Origin: Calvatia gigantea
Lineage: Eukaryota > Basidiomycota > Agaricomycetes > Agaricales > Lycoperdaceae
Direction of reading: 5' to 3'
Assembly: GCA_025093985.1 (NCBI GenBank)
Contig: JACAAK010000004.1
Coordinates: forward strand, 2,418,001 to 2,482,000
DNA: 64,000 nucleotides
The notes under the pieces: generated by a model
Seen by the model: the letters and a program-made list of their open reading frames with translations, nothing else
What the model was told of the DNA's origin: nothing
The model's database searches: none
Part shown: one piece after another, positions 12,069-23,473 of the stretch
Numbering within the stretch: position 1 is the stretch's first letter
How the letters are laid out: the number at the start of each line of letters is the position of its first letter
Program-made: the position numbers and the translations under genes

Positions 12069-15000
12069 TTTTATGGGTTAACAAGTAGGTATACTGAGCT
12101 TTGGGAGGAACAGAGGAAGAAGGGAACAGAGGTGTGAGGAAGGAATTAAAGCGTGGTGTTTCTCGATGCGCACCATATCCTTCCTGGACAACCGCTGCCA
12201 TGACGTCACCTACGTCATCCGGTTTTTGCACCAACATTCTTAATGCTGCCCTCGCATTGCACCCATCTCATCGCGCTCCGGTTGTATGTTCTGGTAATCA
12301 TTGCTCCAACGTACGCCACGTTTCCTGTTGTCTTTTGTCTTTGTGTTTGGGCCCAATCTGGAAACGCCTCCCACCCAAGATCCAAGAGTTGGTTCTGTTA
12401 TTGTGCAAATCATGGTTCTGCTGCTTGCATCTAAGTCCTCAAGTCGAAATTCCTTGCCTCATTCTCTGGCTCTGAAACTGTCCTCATCACATCCCCTAAG
12501 GATAAGGGTGGCCACTTTCCCTCTCTTCCTAAGAGGAGATGACAACACATCATACGCATCGATATACCTGGGACCCCTTGACGGGGAAGACGACCGGCTA
12601 TGCAATATTTCGTTGTCAGCAACGCTAAATCAAGCTATTGTCAAATTGAAAAAATACTTAGGGCCTTCCGAATATTGCGCGTAACGGGACTGGCTCCCAA
12701 AAGCAAGGGAAAGACGGAACCATCGCTACGACTCAAAACGGGGTTTATTACGTTGTGGTTAGCACATAAAGACCTTGTTGGATCTACAAACGCGAGGCGA
12801 GTCAGCGTCTAAAATTGGGCTTGTAAGGTTTTTTGATACTCGTTACATCTGGTTTCGGAGGGTAACTTTCGCTCATTGGCCCTCGCTTGGACTCGCTCCA
12901 GGATTGGCCACAAAATATCATTTCACTCGTTTGGACACCACACCCCTTTGCTACTGGCCTCTGGACAGTTGGACCCTTTCATTCAATGTAGAATAAAACG
13001 TTGTTCAACTGCTTCTGACTGTTTCTCATAAATATCCGTCACTCCCACTCAGCACTCCTAACTAAGTTGAACCGTTGGTGGAACACTCGCATTCGTGACA
13101 TCGTACAAATCACTATTGGTAGGCGTAGCGTATATATCAGGGAGTGTGCATTTAGGTGGCTGACATGAACATGTCTCTCGGACCTGTCCGATGCTCTGTG
13201 GTTCGTTCGAGAGGTTTGTATTACGCTTTTTTACCTGCGTATTGAGTACCACCTGCACCTATGGAACGTTCATTTGAAAGCTTTACACTTTCGACCTGTC
13301 AGGAAACCGGGTTGCCATCGTCATTGCCGCTGTTCGCAACAGCAAATGCCCTAATAGCTTGTAAAAATGGCCTTGGAAACGAGGTAAGCCCTCAAAATTC
13401 TATGGGAAGGGTACGGAAACTGTTTTAGTAAGAGCGCCGCAAGCTCAAAGATCTTTCGCGGGAGTTTTGCCCACTGCGAGGGCGTCACCCGTGATTTCCT
13501 GAGGTGCGCCCAGACTTACTAAACATCTATTCCTGTTGCAGACACGATTCATGATTGATCAGACCGCCATATTGCACAAATTCAAGTGGTTCGGGCAATC
13601 GATACATATGCAGGATCGGGCTAAGGTTGGGTTCATAGACGAAAAATCTATTTCGAGAGTTACAGCTTCCCTTAAGACAACCGATTCGTTGAAGTTTTCA
13701 TGGATACGGTGACAGCAGGGAAGTACTACTTAGCTCTTTTTTTATTGCCGCATTAAATCAAAATGAAAAGGGGCAGGAGCACGAACTATAACCGCCACCT
13801 TGGTGCACTGATGAACCACCTGCTGGGTAATATTTCACAGCGAGCGGGGTACTCCTTGAAGCAAGCACAGTTCTAGACCTGGTGATTTATTTACGTTGTA
13901 ATTAAGTGTCATTAATAATGCATCAGAGCTGGAGATTCCGATTAAGTATCGGCCGGTTTCAATATGGACTCCCCACTAACGCCACCGTGCCGAAAGTTGT
14001 TTGACTACGCAAGGTCCTTCAGCAGCCTCCATCGGTACATTAACCGTTGAATTGGTAGTGTAATCTTATTTGTAGGATCATCGGTTACATATCGCTCTCA
14101 CGTCGCGGCGAACTGCAGACCTCACTTTTGCCACGGATGAATGGATCATGAATAGATCTTGGTTATCCCCTGTCCCCCCTTGCTCGTTCACGTCTCTCCG
14201 TTCATATGGTAGTACGGAAAGGCGAAGCAAGGCGGACAAAGTTCCCCTCGATGGCGCTAGGGAAAAAAATCATCCCATCGTGTCATCCCACGGCTCAGCT
14301 TTGGTCTAGTTCTGTTTTGTGCAAGTAGTTGAAGATAACAAAACATTGGCCAGACTCCACGCATCACGAGCACGAGTTAGACTGGATTGGAGTCGTTAAA
14401 CTTAGATGGAAAAATTTTACGACGTTTATTGAAGAATCGGAGGACCACCACAGAAGAATCTGCTACCTTGAGGTCGCCATGGGAAGAGAAGCAGCCCTAG
14501 AAAAGGGTCAGAGGTCAACAAATCAGTAACCGGTGACCTGGTAGGGAGAATTAGCTTGAGGTCCTAGAACGGCCTCTGCTCCTCGTATCCGAGTGGCCAA
14601 GTCACCTGCCACTAGGAGTTCGCTGGACATTCACGGGTTGATTGGCAGATGGAAGGGAAGGACGGAGAGCGCAAACGGGGATCAGAGGCGCCACTGTCGA
14701 CGTCGAGCGCTTGAGGTGTAATTTTGCGATAGGGGAAATGGTCCCGTGTTACACCGGGATCTCCAGCGAACACGTACAAAGAACTTAGCCAATTATATCA
14801 AGGAAGCTTCTGAAATACAGGGAGTAACTTTGACTGGAAAAGGCGAATCTACTGCATTTGGTTGCGAGAGGTTTTGCACGGGACAGAAATTTGGTCGATT
14901 ATTATTATCTCGAGTCACCTGAGGACGGCAGCCCTCTGCGCATGCACCAGCTCCACATTGATAGCAGACTACGCAATCGGTCAGCCGCGGAGAACGCGAA

Positions 15001-17020
15001 CCCGGCATAATGCAGTACTAACCAGATACACCCAGAATTGGCACTCGAGCACAATCAGAAGAACCATGCAGAATCGAGCAATACCTAAGGAAGGAGGTAC
15101 CCCACGCTCGGATCTGGGATTTCCGAACCCACGCTCCGTTGGATCATGAAATACAAAAATAAAGAAATTCCGTAGTGGCATGAGAGTCATTGCTAGGTCG
15201 GACGGAGATATTCCTTGAAGACGAGATCTTGTGTATGTCGGCCGGAGATCAAGGTGTCATATGGATCACTAAAATTTCAGGACTGATGCATTGACTTGCC
15301 CTAGCACGTTGAGACACCATAGAGGCAAGTCATTGGGAGAGGCGACATGGTACGGTAGCTGGCAGCTTGAGAAACCATACTTTGGTCCCGATCGATCATG
15401 GGTGTACGACAGCTAAGGCTCCAAATTTAAAGGTGACGAACATGGATACCTTGAACCCGAGATCCCAGTATACAAAAGGAGGTCGGTTATTCGCGAAGTT
15501 GCGCAAGGAAGCCCCGAGGTTTTGGACGTTCTTTGATTTTATGCTATGCAAGGTACTGAATTCCTCCAGGTCTATTTCGGGCTGGCACTTGATATTCGAC
15601 ATACAAGCAAGGAGTAGGGCGTTACCATTGCATTGGCTTTTCAAACGAGGAGAAAGCAAGTGATATTAGGGTCGTGTCCTGGTAGTGACTTTGGCATGTT
15701 TGGACTAGATGACCCTAGAAGGTTTCCTCAATTCCAGCGACTACTGAACGTTGGACCAGGGAGTTGGTTTGAGAATAGGGACTATGATGGTAGAGGTGCA
15801 GGAAAGTCATCGCAGGTCGGATTCGGCGTAGCCCCTTTTGTTAAGTTTTTTTGAAAGAAAACCGGCGTTTCTGAATGAGGGATGCCTCCGTTTACCGTCC
15901 TTCGTAAATGTTGGAGGTACTGGCGGAATGAAAGATAAGGAGATGCTGTCCTTAGCTCACTCGCGGTAGCGGTGTAGTTTCGCTATGGATCTTTCGATGA
16001 TCAGCATGCGGGGACCCTTCGGTTGTGGGTTGGGATACGTCGTGGTCACCTGTGCCAAGGACCTCAGGACTCCGGAAAGGCCAAAAACATGTTTATTTTC
16101 AGGAAATGAATAGGGTGCCAGCCTCAGAGTGCGCAAGCTGATCTAAATCTTTCCATACAGAATAGCCGAACATCGGTGGGTATCCGCGGACCTGCGTTAT
16201 CTTTCATCAGCTCCGTTTGCTTGATGCGGCCGGGTATGAGGTGCGTGTAAACAAGTATGGGTCACTCTGTCAGCTCCAGAAATAGATTGTCACGCGCTGT
16301 GCGAACAACCTTGCATCAGTTCGTTTGGTTTCTTCTAGGTGGAGTTGTGAACCAGATCAGTTCATACAGGGCGGGATGATGTATGTTCTTCGTATGGTCG
16401 GCTGCCCGCCTAAGTCATTGCCAGTGACCCTGAGTTTACGTCTATAAAGGGATTAACTTATCCCTTTCATGGCTGAGGCAGGTGGTCGTGTTTAAGCATT
16501 AAATTTTGGTTGTCAGCGTGGAATAAGGCCGTCCAAAATGTAGCAGGAGCGAAGTCAAGGGCGGCGCGAAATCAAATGTTCTAGTAGTGCATGCGTTTTG
16601 CGGGGAGAGCGATAAAAAGTAGAGCCTATTCAAGAATCAGCAAGAATTGGCGCAAAAACTGCCAAAAGTCGGGCTTTCAAGGCATCAACAACCAGCACCG
16701 CCTGCGGTTGTTAGACGGGCCGCCGGATGTTCTCCTTTTAGGTCCTCGGCTCCTCCAAAGGAAGGTATTTCCGGAGGTGCTTCGTTGTCGTGGAATGTAG
16801 TGACAACGTGAGGATAGAAGAGAAGACACACAAAGTATTAAGCCCTCAGAGCGAAGGTCTGCAACGGTGGCTGGACAAGGAGTAAAGCTTTAAAGCAGCC
16901 TCGAACGATGATGAGGCACTAATCAATTTCCCACGGTCCCGTAATCGTCAGTGGGTGCATTGAAGACCGGCCCCGCCACGCTTCTTCTGACAAATTTCAA
17001 CAAAAACATCGGGGTGCAGC
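12069..17020. other. Largest gene-poor block, no gene recognised
   Basis: Nearly 5 kb with only short, unrelated open frames on both strands. The first part (12101-12700) has a few overlapping plus-strand frames that could not be joined into a recognisable protein. The rest shows frequent stops in all frames, even base composition, and no direct or inverted terminal repeats. I see no tRNA or intact transposon. It could be a degraded mobile-element graveyard or an untranslated transcript. Confidence 0.5.
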
Positions 17021-19122
17021 ATGAGTGGACTCGCGGACGAACTACTAGCTGACTTGGACGACCTTTCTGGTGACGAGAATGAGGAGGAGCGACAGGAATC
17101 TCCGGCCCCTTCATCTTCAACAACACAAGAGGCATCTTCAAGTAACCGACAGAAGCGCAAACGAGATGACCCTGGTTCAGACGAGGAGACGTCTGAAGGA
17201 GAAGGAGAGGAAGAACGAGAAGGACGAGAAGTTGGTAGTTTGGTTCTTCAAGGGGGGGTGAAGCCTGCAGATGAATTGGATGTAGAGGATGTACAGCAAA
17301 TGGAGTTGGGAGGTGTTGAAGATATCAGCAAGATAGCGAAGCTAGAGGGCAGTAAACGCATGGCGGACATCCTGAAGGTCAATCCCTCCTCTCCATCAGT
17401 GTAACTTTTCGTTCTGACCAACGCAGGCAATTGAAGAGTATCAGGAAAACCCTTCCACTGTGGCGCAAATGGCACTCTCAGCGCACTTAAATCCGGAGTA
17501 CAATATAATCGTACAAGCGAATAATTTGTCCGTAGATGTGGACAACGAAATCCTCATTGTAAATAAGGTCAGTCCTTCGGCTTCGTCTGGCGTCTCCAAT
17601 ATGTCTCTCAGCGCAATATCAGTTCATTCGAGATCATTACGCACCAAAATTTCCTGAACTTGAACAACTTGTTACTGATCCTGCAATGTACATTCGTTCC
17701 GTACGCGTGTTAGCGAACAATGAGGTCAGTCTGCTCGCCACCGATTTGCCATATAGCTCAAACTGTTTTCAAGGACCTAACAAAAGTGAATTTAACCGGC
17801 GTACTCCCCGCCGCTGTTATCATGAGTGTTGTTGTCACGGCATCCACAACATCCGGTCGCCAACTCTCGGATAAAGAATGGCAAGCCATTGAACAGGCGT
17901 GTAACCTTGCAGACCGACTCGAGGAGGCCCGTAAAAAGGTGCGGTTTGCACTCTCTTATTTTGTCAACATCACAAATTTGACCTGTATTGTTCTTTAGAT
18001 TCTCATGTACGTTAGCTCAAGAATGAACGTGCTTGCGCCCAACCTGTCAGCTATTGTTGGGACTACTGCCGCTGCGAAATTGTTGGGGGTAGCGGGAGGT
18101 TTGAGTGGTTTAGCAAAAATGCCGGCATGCAATGTTCATGTAAGTCGATGTGAGATATTGAGTATCCTAAAACTCACAAGTGTTGGTTAGCTCCTCGGTG
18201 CTCAGCGGAAGATTGCTGCAGGTTTCTCAACGGCGACGCAGCGAAAGCACACAGGATTCATTTTTCAGTCTGACCTCGTCTCCCAAACTCCTGCAGAATA
18301 CCAGTTGAAGGTGCAACGAACTGTTGGAGCCAAATGTGCTTTGGCTGCTCGAATGGATCTTGAGCGACAGCGTCGCGATGGTATTCATTCCATTTTTATT
18401 CTGCCCGCCATTCCCACCTAACATCGGTACTTAAGGTACATATGGTGAATCTTTGCGGGATAAAATCGAGAAGCACATTGATAGGCTTGCCGCTCCCCCA
18501 CCTGCAAAAGTTGTGAAAGCCCTTCCCATACCAGGTGATGGACCTAAGAAACGGAGGGGAGGCAGGCGGTGGGTCACAATATATTAATCCAGGGATTAAG
18601 GGACTCAATCTCTCTACAGGGCCCGCAAAGCGAAGGAGGCATACGCTCAGACTGAGCTACGCAAGCTTCAGAATAGGATGGCGTTCGGCGAGGCTGAGGA
18701 AGAGGTTGGAGCATTCGACCAGACAAAAGGACTTGGCATGATTGGAGTTGGGACGGGAAAGGTTCGCGCTGGTTTGGGAGATGCGAAGAGTCGAGGTGAG
18801 ATAACAAGGATCCAGTACAGTATTCTTGGCTTGCTCATCAGGTTACCCAGCCAAACTTTCTAAGGCGAACAAGCTAAGAACTGCAGCGATCACGCGTTCC
18901 GCTCAGGCCGCCCAATCATCTGGTACCGCAACATCACTGAGTGTAACTCCTGCTCAAGGTAAGGGCGTTTTCGTTTCCCCAAAAGATTCAGTTCTCCGTT
19001 AACACCAGGTACAAGGTTTTGAATTAACCAACCGGGCGGCAATGGCACAGCGAGTTAAGGAGGCTAACGAGAAATGGTTTGGGTCGGGAACATTCTCCTT
19101 TGCGGGCCAGAGGGGCACATAA
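17021..19122 (+). CDS. PRP31: U4/U6 snRNP pre-mRNA splicing factor Prp31
   Basis: Core protein of the U4/U6.U5 tri-snRNP that bridges U4 snRNA and its 15.5K protein. Ten exons: 17021-17377, 17427-17567, 17623-17724, 17774-17938, 17999-18139, 18191-18380, 18436-18568, 18620-18795, 18842-18958 and 19016-19122; 542 residues (539 if the alternative acceptor before 18851 is used). An acidic, Ser/Glu-rich N-terminus (1-110) is followed by the NOSIC region, the Nop RNA/protein-binding domain ([20 protein letters not shown], then [11 protein letters not shown]) and the conserved C-terminal block [19 protein letters not shown]. Family length in fungi is 500-570, so it is complete. Confidence 0.95.
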
Positions 19123-19333
19123 CCTTTGCCTTGCTATGTACGATATAATCATTCAATTATGGCAGAATCTATTTTGGCTCGGGGACGTGAAACGGTAATG
19201 ATACATGATATAATGTGTGAAAAAAAGGGGGGGGAAAAAGCAATAAGGCAAGCATAAAGGGGTGGAGAATTTTCAAAAGGAAGGTATCATCAAGCTCGGT
19301 AATAAGTTCGATACGACTTTTGTGGGTAAGTAC

Positions 19334-20067
19334 TTAGGCTTGAGCCGACGGTGTGACCAACGGGGTGGCTTTGTCAACATCGACAAAACTTGTTGATTGC
19401 CCCAAAATTTGCCGCTTTGAGCGGTAGTCACGAATGGCCGACCGGATGGCATCTTCGGCCAACACTGAAGGTGACTGTAAGTAAGCGAGGTGAAGAATGA
19501 GGGATTAAACGTACTTGAACAGTGTAACTTGACGGGTGGCAGACACAACTCCTTCGCAATTTCCGTGTTCTTGATCTTGCTAGCTTCCTCCAGGCTCAAG
19601 CCCTTCACACGCTCCGTCATGAACGAGCTTGAAGCTATAGCACTTCCACAGCCAAACGTCTTGAACTTGACGTCTGAAATGACTCCATTCTCGTCGACAC
19701 GAATTTGTAACTTCATCACATCACCACACCTGGAAGGGCAACCTGGTTAGCACCGCACACCGACAGCAGGTCGTTCTCAGCTAAAGTAAGACTTACGCTG
19801 GTGCTCCTACGAGCCCAGTGCCGACATCAACGTCATTCTTGGGGAGAGAGCCCACCTAGAAAGGGAGGGGAAGAGTTATCAGATAAGGGGTCCACATGGG
19901 CCGAGAACCCACAAAAAAGGCGAGACACGTACATTTCGGGGTCTCTCATAATGAGAGATCACCTTTTCGTGGTATTGGCGTGTCGCGACTGCTGGGCGAG
20001 CAACAGTGCGTGGAATAGCAGGGCGAGCGGCGGCCAACAGAGGCTTTGCAATTGCTGAGCGAAACAT
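19334..20067 (-). CDS. ISU1: Mitochondrial iron-sulfur cluster scaffold Isu1 (IscU)
   Basis: Scaffold on which [2Fe-2S] clusters are assembled in the mitochondrial matrix, working with Nfs1, frataxin and the Ssq1 chaperone. Exons 20067-19933, 19855-19797, 19729-19515 and 19464-19334; 179 residues. An Arg/Ala-rich presequence of about 32 residues precedes the mature domain. The three cluster-ligand cysteines are present (CGDVMK, FGCGSA, KLHCSM), as is the LPPVK motif recognised by Ssq1. The third Cys sits next to an intron. It shares a 524-base divergent spacer with TAF9 that is rich in CCAAT boxes. Confidence 0.95.
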
Positions 20068-20591
20068 GTTTGCAGGTTGGAGTGACGGTGGAAGAGAATG
20101 GGAGAGGCCGGTTGGTGCCCTGGCGTATTATTACGGCCGGGCGCTTTGTCATACCTGTCCATTCCTCCGCTCCAATTGGTTGTCATTCTATCACGTGGCT
20201 CCCCACTTCGGGTCCCCGCTGAGCCCTCATTGGCTATCGGCCGTGATTGGATCGGACAATCAGGCGCCGATGGTTGGCAGCTCGCAGCACCACAACAGGT
20301 CATGATGCCGCTCTGCGACTTCGCCCGTTCTCACCAATTCTCAAGGTCTCAAGTGGGTATTAGGCTTCTGGGTTTATCCCCGCTTTCCAAAGGGGGGGAA
20401 GAGTCATCTCGCTCTCTGTGTTGGATGCCAGTGTGGCTTATTAATCTTATCTGATAAATATGACAAATTCAAATACGACCAAACGAAGGCTTGACAAACC
20501 CGCGTCCAATGTCTGTGCCGCCGTATCGTATCATATGTACTACGTGTTTCTCGGCTTTTGATCCCTTCACCCCCCTCGATACAGATTCCTG
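20068..20591. promoter_or_regulatory. Divergent ISU1/TAF9 promoter with CCAAT boxes
   Basis: CCAAT/ATTGG cores are seen at 20172-20179 (palindromic CCAATTGG), 20229-20233 and 20246-20250. In ascomycetes the CCAAT-binding Hap complex with HapX represses iron-consuming genes such as ISU1 under iron starvation. A similar role here is inference from site density only. Confidence 0.5.
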
Positions 20592-21428
20592 ATGACAACT
20601 GTGTCGTCATCCTCCCGCCCTGCGGAAAATCTTCCAACCACTGCACGTGCAATCGCGCTCATCCTTTCCGCAACCCCGAGTGTCCAAGATGCCCAGCCAG
20701 GCGTTCTCCATCAACTTTTAGAGTTTTCGCATAGGTATACCGTGCAAGTGCTTACAGATGCAAGTGTATATGCAGAACATGCTGGGAGAGGAGGTAAGGT
20801 TGAGCTGGACGATGTGATCCTTGCCGTCCAAGCGCGTGTTGGTTGGGAATTCGGTGGTCGTGTGCCAAAGGAGGTTTGTGGCCTCGTTCTACCTAACCCG
20901 TTGAATCTTACCGACAATTTGTCCCAGTACATTCTTTCCTTGGCAAACGAAGTCAACGCTGCTCAATTGCCTGCCGTCCCTGAAGTCTTTGGCGTACGGC
21001 TGCCGCCCCAGTCTGACTGCCTTACTAATGTCGACTTCAATTTAATTCCCAACAAACCACCTCCTGACCTTAAGATCTATGACGAGGTTGAAGAGGTGGA
21101 AGAATCTGAGTCCGAAGAGGAAGAAGAGCAAGACGAGGACGAAGATATGGAGCCTGCCCCCGTTCCTACTCCCCAGCCAGTCCGCGAAGAGGCACCATTC
21201 CCCATCAGCGCGATTGCAACTCCCTCTGATATTGAAATGTTTGGTACACCAGCTGTTGGAACAGGTACTCAAGGCACGGATGAAGGAAGTGACGCAGGTG
21301 AAGAGGAAGATGGTTTATTTGCCGGTGGTGATGACGAGGAAGAAAGTGACGGTATGGAGGAAGTACAGACAGCTCCGGACATGGGCGATGTCAAACGAAA
21401 GCTTGTGGAAGAAGATGACTACGACTAA
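20592..21428 (+). CDS. TAF9: TAF9-like histone-fold subunit of TFIID/SAGA
   Basis: Histone-fold protein that pairs with TAF6 in the general transcription factor TFIID and the SAGA coactivator. Single exon, 278 residues. The histone fold spans about residues 15-90 (helices ARAIALILSATPSV, LHQLLEFSHRYTVQVL, ELDDVILAVQAR), followed by the conserved TAF9 segment LPAVPEVFGVRLPPQSDCLT. The C-terminal 110 residues are strongly acidic, longer than in animals but common in fungi. Start is the first ATG after an in-frame stop. It is convergent with SEC12, with 125 bases between the stops. Confidence 0.9.
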   Translation: MTTVSSSSRPAENLPTTARAIALILSATPSVQDAQPGVLHQLLEFSHRYTVQVLTDASVYAEHAGRGGKVELDDVILAVQARVGWEFGGRVPKEVCGLVLPNPLNLTDNLSQYILSLANEVNAAQLPAVPEVFGVRLPPQSDCLTNVDFNLIPNKPPPDLKIYDEVEEVEESESEEEEEQDEDEDMEPAPVPTPQPVREEAPFPISAIATPSDIEMFGTPAVGTGTQGTDEGSDAGEEEDGLFAGGDDEEESDGMEEVQTAPDMGDVKRKLVEEDDYD

Positions 21429-21553
21429 TGATTAAGTTCTATCTTTTTGTACCACCCATGTATCATAAGGACAAACCCATAATTTCTGGGCAACAAGCAT
21501 AGCAACAATAAGCATATGTGCATAAATTAGGGTGTATATCAAACAAGTATTCG

Positions 21554-23271
21554 TTATCCAAGGTACTTGTTCTGCACCAAGATCGCAGCGAGTGCAACCA
21601 GGAGCGCCAGCAGTACGAGGATTATCATAGTCCAGGCTGCTTGAATGGAGCCCATCAGCAAATACCCGTATCTGCAAGGAAGGTTACTCACAAGAGCCTC
21701 CAACTACTTCAGGTATTGTGGCAATACGGAGAGTATTATCCGCACTTCCGGAAGCAAGTATTTTGGAAGATGGATCAAACTTGATGGTAGTCGGTGGAAA
21801 CTCATGCGCTTTAAGTATGGTGAAGAGGGGCTACAACAGGGCTGAGGTGAGAACGATATAACCGGAGATAGGACACGACTTACGCTGAGATTTTTTGAAT
21901 CCAACATTCCTATGGACAAATCCGACGATCCATAACCCAAAAATCGTCCATCCAAACTGGCAAATCCTTTAAATGAAGAGGGGACAACGAATTAAAATTT
22001 TCATCCCTACATACCTGACATCAAAAGTCGTTAGGCCTTTGTCCCCGACTTTTCTTTGTCTTTCTACAGTCCATGTTTCTGTGTCCCATTTGGAGATATA
22101 CCCTTGCCGTGCGGGAGTTTTACGGCCGCGTCCGCGAGGCGGTACCGTGTTAATAACAGTGTAGAGGACACTATCATCGGAAGGGTGGTATCTAGGTAAA
22201 TGTGAGATGGCTTTGCCAGCTTTAAAAAATGGCAATGAACCTAGCCGAGCGGAATGTGCACGCTCCAGGCCCACCGAAAGTATTGGGCAGGTCCACTGAA
22301 CGGATAAGCTCCAGGGCTTCCACTTTTTCTTCCTCTGTTTTGTTGACTTTGCTCTTCCCCTTACCCTTTCGTTTCGTTGGAGACGATGGAGCTAGGGAGG
22401 TCTTGATGGAATACATATGCAAATTATGGGTCGTAGCAACTACCAGCTGTCCTGCGGTTGAGCACAACTCATCGACACAGAATAATATAGGCGCACAGTC
22501 TCGCTAGTGCTGGAGAAAGTGGCATCATAGATCTCTTTCTCCAGTTGGATTGAAGTCACAACAGGCGTAAGACTTGGAAACGACAAAAGGGATAGCTTTG
22601 AAAGAGTGAGATGGGAGTAGAACCTCTCGGCCTGGGGACACACACGTTATGACAACCTGCAACGGCGAGTAGTTTTCCGTTAGGAGAAAGCACGGTGACT
22701 TTCTGTCCCGCCGTCAGTATTTAACATGTGACCCAAATAAGTATAGGCTTGCCTGGTAGTCATCCTCATCGGCTGGTAAGGTGTTCTTGGACCCGTTGGG
22801 ATGGAGCCTACATGACAGTTAACGAAGGACGACATTAAGGCATTGAATTGTCGCGTACACGCCGTCCTTGATTCCAAACACGCGACAGTTCTCATTCTCC
22901 CCTTTTTGAATCTTTTCCGGTGAACTGTTAATGCCACAAATGATGCTCTTGGACTAGCACGAGTCAATAGGATATTGCAATCCGGAGATGCACACCGACC
23001 TGTAAGTCGACGGCCATACTTGTCGGAGCATCCTCAACTTCAAGCTCGCCCTCTGCCCGAATTTCTCTTTCCGCATTTATGTTGTATAAACGCTGTAAGA
23101 CCTTTAAGCTGAGGGATGTTTTATACGAGAGTGAGCACGCACCAATTTGTTTTTTATACCGCTTCTTGACGAACCACCTCCACCACCTACGACGAGCTCA
23201 TTGGGAGCAATGAATGTCGCCGAATGTACTGGGAATGCGGGCAGAGGGTGTTGGGTGTGGCGGGGGCGCAT
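21554..23271 (-). CDS. SEC12: Sec12-like guanine nucleotide exchange factor for Sar1
   Basis: ER membrane WD40 protein that loads Sar1 with GTP and starts COPII coat assembly. Eleven exons: 23271-23143, 23092-23000, 22953-22859, 22807-22753, 22702-22646, 22595-22497, 22446-22241, 22191-22015, 21956-21884, 21830-21692 and 21636-21554; all phases close to 401 residues. The GGGGGSSRSGIKNKL segment matches the Sec12/PREB loop that binds potassium and contacts Sar1. WD-like repeats include SPNGKLLAVAG, DGRFLGYGSSD and FDPSSKILASGSADNT. One hydrophobic helix at the extreme C-terminus (IILVLLALLVALAAILV) makes it tail-anchored, here with a very short lumenal end. Intron 4 has a GC-AG border (CAG|GCAAGC). 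It shares a 202-base divergent promoter with the NIPA gene. Confidence 0.88.
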
Positions 23272-23473
23272 GGTGAGGATGTTTAGGAAGCGGGTATCGG
23301 GTTGGACACGTCGTGCGGAATTTGGATAGGCGCCCGATCAGCAGCAGCGCGTCAGAGTAAACACGTGACACAAATGTCAATCCATCAAACTCTCCTCCTC
23401 GCACTCCTCCACCCCTGCACATGTCGATTCCTGATTAACGACGGGCACGGCCCTCTTTCAGTCGCCTTCCGTC

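Noticed and set aside
12101..12684. Overlapping plus-strand frames next to the kinase gene as a spliced gene
   Set aside because: No combination of donors and acceptors gave a recognisable or clearly biased coding sequence.
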